A stretch of DNA of 64,000 nt from NCBI GenBank assembly GCA_905178155.1, contig CAJINV010000002.1, positions 303,713 to 367,712 of the forward strand. Direction: 5' to 3'. The notes below the pieces were generated by a model. That model saw nothing but the letters and a program-made list of their open reading frames with translations, ran no database searches and was not told the DNA's origin. Source of the stretch: Amoebophrya sp. A120 (taxonomy: Eukaryota; Sar; Dinophyceae; Syndiniales; Amoebophryaceae). Below, piece by piece: positions 23,301-34,100 of this stretch (position 1 is the first letter of the stretch; each line of letters starts with the position of its first letter). Position numbers and translations under genes: made by a program.

Positions 23301-23406
23301 AGATGAATTGTTGATCCTCGAATACGGTTGTGTTGTTAAAGAGGAGAAGGAACAGTAGCGCCGCCTGGATCCGTCTGAAAACCGGGTAGTTGTCGACGAT
23401 CAACAT
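20320..23406 (-). CDS. Low-complexity acidic/serine-rich protein with signal-type N-terminus
   Basis: Three exons (23406-22397, 22247-21023, 20758-20320) are joined by removing a B and an A introner (EEED/EAAQRVLG and NEIP/EPDDKSLVV). Residues ~10-30 are hydrophobic (IQAALLFLLLFNN), suggesting secretion or membrane insertion. Most of the protein is Ser/Glu/Lys-rich and probably disordered. The last ~100 residues look globular (LDLINHDNQEKIKMIWSNL, DLLSNYMLRNSKVFYRSW). No family is recognised. The stop is only ~75 bp from the open frame leading into the next minus-strand gene, so the two transcripts lie head to tail very closely. Confidence 0.75.
20759..21022. mobile_element. Introner, family A
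   Basis: The left terminus reads CATCACATGCAAAAGTGTCT and the right end is standard. The CAGGT duplication is perfect. Removal avoids an in-frame stop and joins NEIP to EPDDKS. Confidence 0.93.
22248..22396. mobile_element. Introner, family B
   Basis: GCAAAAGTATCGTACTCG and its inverse lie at the ends, with flanks TTATC and TCATC. Removal joins EEED to EAAQRVLG. Confidence 0.93.
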
Positions 23407-26400
23407 TGTCGCGAGGTGAACGACCTGTGGGGCCGCTAGTAAGTACTACCGCTTACCACGTCGATTGAAGACGCCATCATCGTCTTTTCCCTCACGTTCG
23501 CCCCACCGGCGCGGCTCTGATGATTCCTCTTGAAAATCGCTTGTAGTTCGTCCTCCCCGAAGGTGTCGGCTGACTCATGGTATCGTCGAAAAAAGCCTTA
23601 ATATGGCCCGGCATAAATTTTTCTTTGTCAGTACTTATATAAGATTACACGAGGTGAATCAATAGCGCGGATGCTGTTCTGCAATGGACATCTGCGTAAA
23701 CTAGGGTCGTATCATATAAAGGCAAAGAGTGCCCCCTTCTGTAGCGTTTTCGTTTTGTCTGTCTAGAAAGGTTTTTTTAGTGTCGAGCAAGCGATTTCTT
23801 TTTGTTTATATAGTTTTCTTGATGTAGATGCCGTAGTTAGTGCTGATTTATACTATTCGGTAGAAATTATCCGCCTTAACAAATTTCATATCACAATATT
23901 CGCGATCAAGTATGGAGTGACCACTGATTAGTTTCTTCCTATTGATGTTGTGTTTAACGAGTTATAATTAAGGGAAAGTACGCAGTTCCTCACTTTCCAC
24001 CCGAGGTATTACAGTCCAACCGTGCCGGCTGGTAGTTCGTCTTTTTCATCTCCCCCGGGGGGTGCAAATAATGTGTAGGTGTCATGTTGACACAACAGAG
24101 GCGGCCCATATTGGAGTAATATAATTCTACACTAAAAGCATCTATTACTACTGTATTAAAAACGATATACGAATAGTAACTACGACTAACCACTGTGCCG
24201 GTCCGGAAGAAGTCAAATTTTGAAAAAAAGAAAAGAGCACGCGCTTTCTGCGAAACAACACCTCACAATTTTCGCCACGAGTCTGTTGAGCAGAGATCTT
24301 CACAGCGTTGGATTTGGACCACCGTAGCTTTGTTCTCGGAACTTCTACGTAGGAACGCCTCAGAGCAGTAGACCACCGGGCGATCCTGCCAACCCGTTCT
24401 TCTGCAATCTGCCACGACAACGTCTTTCTAGAAGATCAAAGGAACAAAAATGTCGGCGGAGATCAAAGCTTACTCCGCCGGCATTATGTGGCGGAACCGC
24501 CCACAATTGTGCGGATCTCATGATCTCGATGTTGAAGATGCACATTTTCAGGTAAACTGGTTTGAGCAGGACCTGTATGTGTACAAATAGAGAACGTTTT
24601 GGGATCGTGTGTTTTTCCCACTGCCGATAAGGCACAAAAATAGCAGATCTGCGTTGAACTTGTTTCAAAGAACGAAATTTGTAAACCGGCCCATGCTGTG
24701 ATAGAGCCCTGGTTTTATGTCAATCTCACGACAAGCGGCGACTATACCGTGGTAGTTTGCATTTCTAACATATCATTACGTAAAAGCCACGATCATGCTC
24801 GAAATTAAAAGAACATTTTGATTTTCTATACCAAGCTATTAAGACACTGTGAAGTCAAATTTGATCAAAAAACCACTTCACCCGCCTTTGCTTGAAAAAA
24901 AAGCCGCAAAAGGAAGACAATTGCGATCTTGAGGGAGACACGAAAATTGCATTTATGCGTGAAGGCCACAAAAGGTAGCCCTTTGGGCGTCCAGGAGTAT
25001 TTTTCTTGAAATTAAAATGATAATTGACATTTGCGTTTGTAAAGATAGCTAGCACCCGCAAAACATCGTACTTAGCGGCGCCTCTAACATGAGCATAATC
25101 CTTAAAGCGGTTCCTTGTTTCTCGTCGTTGTTGAAAAGGCAGACGAACGAATGAAACTCGCTGCTGACACACGATTTTTCTTCAATTTCGAAACTAAGCA
25201 CGCACCTCCTCCCCGCGAAAAACGAAGAGGAACGCCGCGAATTTTCCGTCGGCGAAACAGGAAGAAACCCTGCGCAAATAGTAGAGGATTTGCGTTGACC
25301 CAGCACGGAAAAGTTGGCGAAGCGCGCCGCTTTCCTGTGCCCACCACGGATCGAAAGATAACCTCCATCTCGTCGGACCACCCTAAGCCGCTCTGATTTC
25401 CGCCCCAATAGACACCAACCGCCCGGCGCCCCGTACGATCCAGATCCCGCGAGCGAGCAGGGCGTGCGTTGGCACCCACTTTCATCTTTCCACGAAGCGG
25501 TGGAGATAGGAACCTGGTCCCCAAGATAAATCCGCGAAATTTGAAAATTTTATCTTTATTGCTGTGTGGGACAAATAGAAAAAAACGGAATTAGCCTGAC
25601 AACAGAGGCGTATCGATTCAAGAGTTCCAAAAGGCATTGCACATACACACAAATGCACTAATACATCCTGATATCCTGTATTTTGATTGAAAAAATTAAA
25701 ATTTTATTTTTGTTCAACTTGAAAATCCGCGAAATTTTAAAATTTTATTTTTATTGGAAGGAAACAAAAGCCGCAATCTGCATCACACATACCTGGCGCT
25801 GATGTTCACACAATGAAAACCGCCTGACAACATCCAGTAATATCGCTCCAAGCAATATTCCTTGGACCTTTTCTTTATAGAATCCGCGAAATTTCAAAAT
25901 TTTATTTTTATTTCCTTCGAAAATCCGCGAATTTTCAAAATTTTATTTTTATTGGCGACGCATTCTCTTTTCCACAAACAAACATAAAATCCCAGCTCTT
26001 TGTCTTACAGCGACCGTCCACTCCCCTAGACCGGCCCCAACCCAGTGGCCCCAGAAGATCTTGTCCTTCGTCGCAGCAATCCACCCTCGTGAATGATGCG
26101 CCGCACGATGCTCTGATGGATCGTACTTTCCCCGGCGATCATACCGTCGCGTATCACATTATTCTGCATGGTATACTACTAGAGGATGATCTTTTCGAAA
26201 ATAAGTGGCAGTTTGGTTTGCACGGCGCGATCATACACATCCTCCTTCTGAAATGCACGTTTACAAACACCTTCCTTTCGTCAAAGATCATAGTGGAACA
26301 CCAGCTCTCGTCGCTCTCGGCACTGCGATTAGCGACACAGCGCTTTTCAGAAGATCTAGGGCGATACCCTCAGGTAGAAGCTCCTTGTGCAGCCCATAAT

Positions 26401-27130
26401 GTTCTTGTGTACAACAGTTCATGAGAATTGTGGTGGTGCGGTTCGATGGTGATGGAGAGTTTTCTTCTTTTTTGTAGTTTCAGCAGTCAAAATGCTATTA
26501 TACAGGTGCGATGCTCTTTATAAGAAACTGTTTAGATTTTTTCGCAGACGAGCACTTTTAAGCTGTTGGGCCACCAAGTCCTCGTGGTGACCCATTTAAC
26601 TCACAATTGTGCTCACAGTTCGTTTTTCGTTTTCGCAAAATAGGCCGTGCGTAACCTTCATCTCTGTGTATCCGACGTACAAATACGGCGTGACGTCATT
26701 TTTTTCAATTTGAAATTTGCTTTAGAGCTAATTGGTTTTGGTGTAATGTATTCTTTAACTTGATAAAAACTAAAACGCGGCGAAAAAAAATCGCGGTCCT
26801 TCTTCCCCCGGTTGCTGCTGCAGAGCGTCGATTTGCCCCTTCTACGGCCTCCACGTATCACCAAACAGCACCTAGAATCTCCATCAGCTCATAGGGTATT
26901 TCCTTTAGAAACAGAGTTCTGTATCGTAGGGAAGAAAACAAAAAGCAAAAGTCACTCCAACTCGTCGTGTCTTGCATCATAGCTAAACGAGCTTTTTGCC
27001 ATGCTGGCGCCAATGCATGGATAAACATCTGCGCTTTGGTTTCTTGATGCATGGAAGACAAATCACTTGTTTTATGATACGCTTGTTGTAAAAGCAGGTT
27101 CCTTACAAGGGATACGGTGGTGGCGAGCAG
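23407..27130. other. Intergenic region
   Basis: No gene can be supported over 3.7 kb. Open frames at 24148-24420 and 25049-25524 (minus) lack recognisable features. An AT-rich repeat cluster lies at 25527-25957. Confidence 0.5.
25527..25957. repeat. Cluster of AT-rich ~34-bp direct repeats
   Basis: The motif AATCCGCGAAATTTCAAAAT followed by TTTATTTTTATT recurs at about 25527, 25723, 25882 and 25921. A partial copy lies near 25690. The spacing is irregular, so this is not a simple tandem array. Confidence 0.75.
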
Positions 27131-27846
27131 ATGGCGCTCTCTGTTGATCGGGGACCGCATGTGTTCGAAAACACGCAGTGGATGCAGCATGCGGCGGCGG
27201 CTGCATTGGCGCACTCTGGCGGGCAGTTTGTTGCGACTGGCGACAGGCAGCAGCTGAAGAACGTGCAACAAATGCAGGTCGCGACGTTCGGGTTATTTAA
27301 GTGCCTGCAAATCCAGAACGTTGGCGGGTATCGCTATCGCCTGGCGTGCGGGTCGAAACCACACATGACTTATGCATTGCAAATATGTCTGGGTCTGGAA
27401 GAATGCAGGAGTTTGTCATGCAGATTTTGCATGACCAGCTATAGGGTTTGTGATGCCTGCCCTAACGCCAGAGATTCTGCGAGGGCTTTCTGATGCTCAT
27501 ACCGCATGGGAAATGCCCTCTCCACATATCAAAAATCGGACGTCTTTTGCTGTTCATGCAATACAGATTTATTGTAGAATCCAAATCCAGCATCACCAGC
27601 TGTATCCTTCCAGACCCAGACATATTTGCACTGGATATGGATTCGGTGTCGCTGCAAATCAGCTGGAAGTACCTCATACAGCAGAACTCATCCAGAAACC
27701 AATCGAGGAAGCAAGGTATGGAAAATAAATTGAGCTCGTTTATTTTGAACAAATCTGATTGTCGCCACGTGGAAAAATGCCTTCGCTCCTATTTCTCGTT
27801 TTCTCTTCTCTCTAGATTAGTCTCGAAGCAGCGAGGACTACGTTAA
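27131..27846 (+). CDS. Hypothetical protein, interrupted by one introner
   Basis: Exons 27131-27370 and 27638-27846 join in frame when the family A element is removed (GSKPHMT/SVSLQISWKY). The first exon encodes a compact, globular-looking sequence (QMQVATFGLFKCLQIQNVGG, YRYRLACG). The tail is basic. No family is recognised. The minus strand of exon 1 is also open (26858-27271), so the strand call rests on the in-frame junction. A GTATG follows AAGCAAG at 27714, so a canonical intron could shorten the 3' end. Confidence 0.5.
27371..27637. mobile_element. Introner, family A
   Basis: Both GTCTGGGTCTGG ends are intact. The flanks TGACT and TGGAT match weakly. Several internal GCATGAC/TTTGTCATGC motifs are present. 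Confidence 0.88.
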
Positions 27847-28197
27847 AAGCATTCGGCGCACTACGTTTTTTACAAGATGCAAAGCACTACATCACATGAC
27901 AAACTCGACGTTTGGGCGCAGCTTGTTCTTCAAAAAGCTCGTTTATTCTTCCTCCGCATAAAACAGTCTCGTGGCGTCGGATTTCGTTTTTTATGGAAAG
28001 GAAAAATCATAGACGAGAGAGCTACAAAAGGAGATGAAAGTTGTCGGTGTTTGCATAAACTACCCAAAGAATTTCGGTTTCAGCACGTTCGTACAGCTTT
28101 TAAAAAGGAGAGAATTGTCACACCGTGAATAGACGTTCGACAAAAACAAGGAGCCGTCCACCTCTACATCTTTCTGCGCTTCTCGGCACTAAAATAG

Positions 28198-31100
28198 TCA
28201 AAGCACTTTCCAATTTTCGTACGGTGCGGTCCAGTACTGCGGGGACGAGGAAAGGTAGTGTGGTACTAGTATTCATTTTTCTTGCAAAAGCATCGCATTG
28301 ATAGCACAAATCGCATGACAAATTTATGGAAGATGAAAAATGGAGTTTGTTTTTGTACGCATGCAGACTTAGGTATAGAAACCAGATATGCCAACATGCA
28401 TGGTTGCAATTCGTATCACTATCAGCACGATGCTTTTTGCAGTGAATAAGTGAGTGCTGCGAGGGTGGGCGTTCTGGGGAAGTAGGCGCCATTTCGTGCT
28501 GCTGCGGTGGCGGTGTCAGGTCATCAGCTTCGGCGGGACTCCTCCCTCTACTTTCATCGCCAGCTACACGACTCTCCCCCGCTGGTCGTGCTTGTGTTCC
28601 ACCAGCCTGAATTCCGCCCTGTCCACCTCCGCTTTATGCATTGCAAAAGTATCGCACTCGTATATTAAACGCATTACAAATTTCCTCAGCATGAGAAATG
28701 AAATTTGTAATGCGGATCTACCTTAAGATTACAATTTGTAATGCATGATTCCAATACGATTATCAGATACTTTTGCACAGGGTACGCTTCTTCCGCCACC
28801 CATTCGTTCCGCCGCTTGGCTCGCTGTTAGTTCCAACAGACTGCTGCCATCGGAATTCGAAGCACTTATCCACGAAAAAAAGTCTGTAAGTGTAACTTTT
28901 TTGCAGGAACAGCATCACAGATTTGTTTCGCATGACAGAGAAAACCTGTCATTCGTAGCTAGTACGCGAAAACACGTAAGTACGAAAATTCCCTCTGATG
29001 CACATCCAGCATGACAAGTGTAACTGTATTGCAACGTCTGCAACACAAAGTTACACTTACACAGTTTTTTTCTTGCATAGCGCTACCCGAAGGTCCTCTA
29101 GCGGCACTACTTGCTCTATCGCTCCTGCTAACGTACGTCGGTGAAGAGGCAGGACGAGCAGTAGCGGTCCCTGCTGTGGTCAACTGCTCCTGCCAATCTA
29201 CTGGGCTGGTTTCTATAGTTGGAAGTGCATTGCTGTTGCTGTTTTCAGGACCACCTCGACTTGGAATTTGTATTGCAGGTCTACTCGCTGCATCTTCCTG
29301 TCCTACTGCTCTGCGTCTGGCTTCTTCGCCTATGAGAGTGCACAACTCCCCCTCCCCCTCATTTGTCATGCAAAACACCAAACCCAATCTTTGCCTTGCG
29401 GCACTGTTCGCATGACAAGTTCTGGCAGCCCAAACAAAACTACACTCCTGTGCTGGAATTTTGTCATGCAAGACCTGCATTCTCGCTGACGCTTGTATTG
29501 CTGTGGATGCTCTACCCGAATGAGGGGGAGAGGAAGTTGTGCACTCTCTTATCGCCCACGCCGACCTCATTTCCATCTTCATCCACGGTCCGGAACTTCT
29601 GCGCGACATTTGTTATGCGTTGCAAAACTATCCTACTAATTGCAATCCAGCATGACAAACTCTCTTTCTCTACCTGTCCTCGCATGACAAACTCCATTGT
29701 CGTTGTTCCTGGGAACAAATTTTTTCGTGCAAGTTCGATGTTGACTAGTACGGCACAACTTTTGCAACACATATTCGTTCGCGCCCGGCAAATCGGGCAC
29801 TTGAGCTGCTTGTAGCCCTTCGTTGTGACATGGTGTTTCAAGTGCCGAAACAGGCACTCTTTGTGGAACACGTGCCTGCACTATCCAAGAAAAAAACTGT
29901 GTTAGTGTAACTTTCTTTGGCTGACAGCATCACAAATTTGCTCTACATAACAGAGAAAACCTGTCATGCGTGGCTGGTAAGGGAAAACACACATGAAAAG
30001 AGGACTTCGTGGTTGTCTGGCATGACAGACGTAACTCTGTTGCATGTTCTGCATTACAGAGTTACACTTACACAGTTTTTTTCTTGCATATGCACTGCGG
30101 TAAGGCCCGCACCTGCTCGTTGAGGCGGGCCAGGGTCTCTTGTTCCGTGTCGTCCGTTATTTCCACTGAAGATGCGTTCGTACTAGGCGTTGTTGTACCT
30201 CCATGCTGCGAGGAGGTGGTGGTGGAGCAAGGTGTTCTCGTGGATGTTGGTGTAGGACTGCTGCTTGTATTTTTATCAGTACCTCCCGCTTCTGCGCTGC
30301 TGGTGCTTCTGTCACTGCTACTTCCAGCTCCTCCCCGACCTCCGATAGTGGTGTCCTCATCTCTAGTGCAGCCCGGCCGCCGCCTGAAGAACCACTGTGA
30401 AGTAGACGCGTGATACGTTATTGAGAGGAAAAATCCCCCCTCCCCGTATTGAAACGGTATGCTTCCGCAAATTTGCGTTGCTGATTCGTGGCCACAAATC
30501 ACATTTGTCCTGCAAGAAGACAAGAGCAGAAGCTTCCGTCCCATCATGGAAGCGCTTTGCCATGCTAGTGGGCCTGAAGGGGAGCCGTTTGCAATGCTGA
30601 ACAACTAGACCCAAACGCCCCTACGTAGGCTGAGGATCTGGCGGCGGTGCCTTCCTGCAATACAAAGCGTATTTGTGTACACAAATCCAGCATCAGAAAT
30701 TTCGTTTTGATATGGGGAGGGAGGAAATTTTCTTTTGATATACGTCTTCGCCGCTGCCCTTGTCGCGAACTTCAGTTTTCCACTATCCTCCGCGACCTCC
30801 GTATGGGAGTGTCAGGATCGAAATTAACAAAATAAAAATTCTGTAATGCATAAAATGCTACGCAAAAAGCGACTCTAGTGCAGAGGATGCAAGGGAGGCG
30901 GATTGTCGTCGTGGTAAGGGTTGAGAAGTCTTGGGCTGCTGACTAGCATGACAGAAGGCAGCTCTTTTGCCCACCTAAACCGCATGACAGATTCGCTTCC
31001 AGGACTGGGAGAATTTGTCATGCGCCCACTACAAACTGTGGGTCTAACTGGCATCGATTTTGTGCATCACAAGTTTTTCGATTTTGTCAATTTCGAGTCT

Positions 31101-34100
31101 GACACTTCCATACTCCAATGCTTCGTGTATTCAGAAGAAAAATTGATCGATATCGAATCAACTGCATCTTCGTAAAGACCCAACTCTTGTTCCATTCACG
31201 ATTTTTCGATTCCTCGTGACAGATAAATGCAGAAGTCTCATGCAGGTGCAGCGATTTTAATTTTTGCAATCTGATGCAGAGTCATCAAAAATCACTCAAC
31301 ACTCGGGTCCTCTCGCGATTTGGTTGAGACGACAAAACGCTTTCTGCAACCGAGATACTATCTTCCGCCGCGCTTTTATGGAAGTGTCAGAATCGAAATT
31401 GACAAAGTCGAAAAATTACTATTTAGACTGCAGCAAACCAGAACTTTTGAAGCTTTGGGGTATGTTCTGGGGTATGCAAAGTGGCTGCATAGCATCGGGA
31501 TTCGTAATTTGCAGGCCACACCCCAAAACATACCCCAGACACACCCCCGACACACCCCAGACACACCCCCCCGACAAGAACTGCTGAAGCTTTGGGGTGT
31601 GTTCTGGGGTATGCAAAGTGGGTGCGTAGCATCGTGATTTGCAATTTGCAACCCACACCCCAAACACACCCCGGACACACCCCAGACACACCCCAGACAC
31701 ACCCCAGACACACCCCCGACATACCCCAGACACACCCCCGGCCCACACCCCCGACACACACCCCAGACACACACACACAAACATCCGACACACCCCAGGC
31801 AAACCCCGGGGCACACTCCCGAACACACCTCGGGGAAATACAAGCCGGACACATCGTCCCCGAACAGACCCCGGGCGCGTTCGGACGCGACTCCGAATGG
31901 CATGGCCAGCGAGTGTCAACAAAGATAAGCAGGCCCACTCGGGGGGGTGGACCCCGCGAACCCACTCGCCGCCGTGCCTTGGGATGTGTTTGTTGTTGGT
32001 TTGCCCCGTGCGTAGACATTCCGGGCGCGCCGATCTACCAAGCCCCACGCGGGTGCCTTTTCTGCGCCGACAAAACAAGCGCGCGCCCGACTGAGAATGA
32101 AAGGTGGGCGCGTATCTATGGGCCCTGCGCTTTTCTGCAGAGATAGCACAGAAATAACACGGAAGCGAAGGGCCACAGGGGGCTCCTTTTATTCTATTCA
32201 TACACGCCACCACCCAGGCCAAGAACGCCGGGCGCGTCGGCTTTTATTCCAGACCAAGCACAACAGTGGGCCCGCTTGGCGCAAACACGCAGGCACAGAG
32301 AGCGACGGGCGCGCAAACATTCCAGGAGGCGGATCTCCCGAACCCCCGTAGGCGGTCCCGCCCCCATGTGGGCATGGGCCCCCGCGGTGGCGCCACGTCC
32401 AAACATGTGAGAGCGCCTCCCGGGCACCGCAGGCTGGCACGGCCCGCGGCCGGCCGGGCAAGTGCCCAAGGCCAACGCGAGGACTCTGCGCCCGCGCCAT
32501 GACCGAGGGGCGAGCTTTGGGCGCCTGCATCCCGGAGGGAACACCCCATGGCCCGGGCGCCAAACCCCTAGGCAAACGGGGAGACCCTGTCCCAGCGAGC
32601 GTCACCACATGACGGAGGGGCTACCTAGTGGTCACGGGCCCACCCTGCCGGCCCGGACACCGCATGGCCCAGGGGTAAAAGCCCTAGGTCAGCGCGGGGA
32701 CTCTGTCCCCGCGCCATGACCTAGGGGCTAGGTAGCTTTAAGCGCTTCCCGGACAGGCAGCGAGGGAGCGCGCGGCCCAGGGGTAAAAGCCCTAGGTCAG
32801 CGCGGGGACTCTGTCCCCGCGCCATGACCTAGGGGCTAGGTAGCTTTAAGCGCTTCCCGGACAGGCAGCGAGGGAGCGCGCGGCCCAGGGGTAAAAGCCC
32901 TAGGTCAGCGCGGGGACTCTGTCCCCGCGCCATGACCTAGGGGCTAGGTAGCTTTAAGCGCTTCCCGGACAGGCAGCGAGGGAGCGCGCGGCCCAGGGGC
33001 AAAAGCCCTAGGTCAGCGCGGGGACTCTGTCCCCGCGCCATGACCTAGGGGCCAGCTTTGAGCGCTTCCCGGACAGCGAGCGTGCGGCCCAGGGGCAAAA
33101 GCCCTAGGTCAGCGCGGGGACTCTGTCCCCGCGCCATGACCTAGGGGCCAGCTGCAAGCGCTTCCCCTTCCCGAACACGGCCCCGGGGCAAAAGCCCTAG
33201 GTCAGCGCGGTGTGGACTCTGTCCCCGCGTCATGACCTAGGGGCCAGCTGGATGGAAGCGATTCCCGGGAGCCGTACGGCCCAGGCGCAAACGCCGCAGG
33301 TCAGCGCGGGGACTCTGCGGCCGGCCTCTTGCTTTCAGTATAGGTAGCAAGCTCAAAGTTTCGAAATTTCTGGCGTGCTGTCCACGTATCTGCGTGCGCC
33401 ACGTCCTGCAAATGGCGGGAAGGTCGCTGCACGGGGGCCCCCGCCCCCGTGCCCTGACCTTGTTTGTGATGCACAAAATCGATGCCAGTTGGAGCCTCAC
33501 TTTCCAAGTGGCGCATGACAAATTTCGGAAGCACCCAAACCCAGTCTGTCATGCTGTTTGGGCAAAGAAGACTTCTCCTGTCATGCTACTCTGGCAGCAC
33601 ATTGCATACTCCTAAACGGGCTTACATTCGGTCGTATGTGCCTGCTCCCCAATACAGGCCTTCAGTGCTCTACATTTTATGCATCGCAAATTTTTCGATT
33701 TTGTCGATTTCGATCCTGACACATCCATAACTTTCACTTTCCCCACCCGCGCCGCGGCGCCTCTCTGCCATTTCCATATGAACTGCAAAAGTATCGTACT
33801 CGTAGTAGTTGCAGTCATGCATTACAAATCTTTTTCGTTAGGTAAATCCGCATTACAAATTTTATTTCTCATGCTGAGAAAATTTGTAATGCATTTATAC
33901 GAGTACGATACTTTTGCACGACAGGATATTCCAAGTTTGGCGTGAAAACATCCTGCAGAAACGTGACGAGCGAGGGATGTGGTTCTTGACGAGCGCCCGT
34001 TTCTTCTTGCGCCGGCGCACTTGTTCTACTGGCAACTCGTGTACTAGTACTTGCTACTGCGCCGTCTACTTCTATCCGCCCCGGCACCACCGAAATCTCT

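Larger units (their letters stand above)
31377..33729. mobile_element. Composite 2,353-bp family G introner carrying tandem repeats
   Basis: The left end TATGGAAGTGTCAGAATCGA and the right end TCGATCCTGACACATCCATA are family G TIRs. The flanks are GCTTT and ACTTT. Inside lie a CACCCCAGACA minisatellite, a GC-rich unique part, a 108-bp hairpin array, and a family G-like arm with GCATGACAAA motifs at 33460-33640. Removal joins GGESES to AAED in frame. Confidence 0.75.

Noticed and set aside
24148-25524. Minus-strand ORFs of 90-140 codons
   Set aside because: No conserved motif, no paralogue in the window, no introner junction to support a frame, and two overlapping frames are equally open.
28118-28269. 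Extension of the split-RING gene to a stop at 28118
   Set aside because: That frame requires a different junction at the diverged B element. Rule-based joining gives the stop at 28198. The evidence is weak either way.
31592-32146. ORFs of 100-270 codons across the CACCCCAGACA tract and GC-rich region
   Set aside because: Several overlapping frames on both strands are open because of the repeat composition. The region lies inside a family G element that is removed in frame.
32463-33330. rRNA, tRNA or snRNA cluster
   Set aside because: The hairpin units have no tRNA cloverleaf, no rRNA motif and no Sm-type site that I could recognise.
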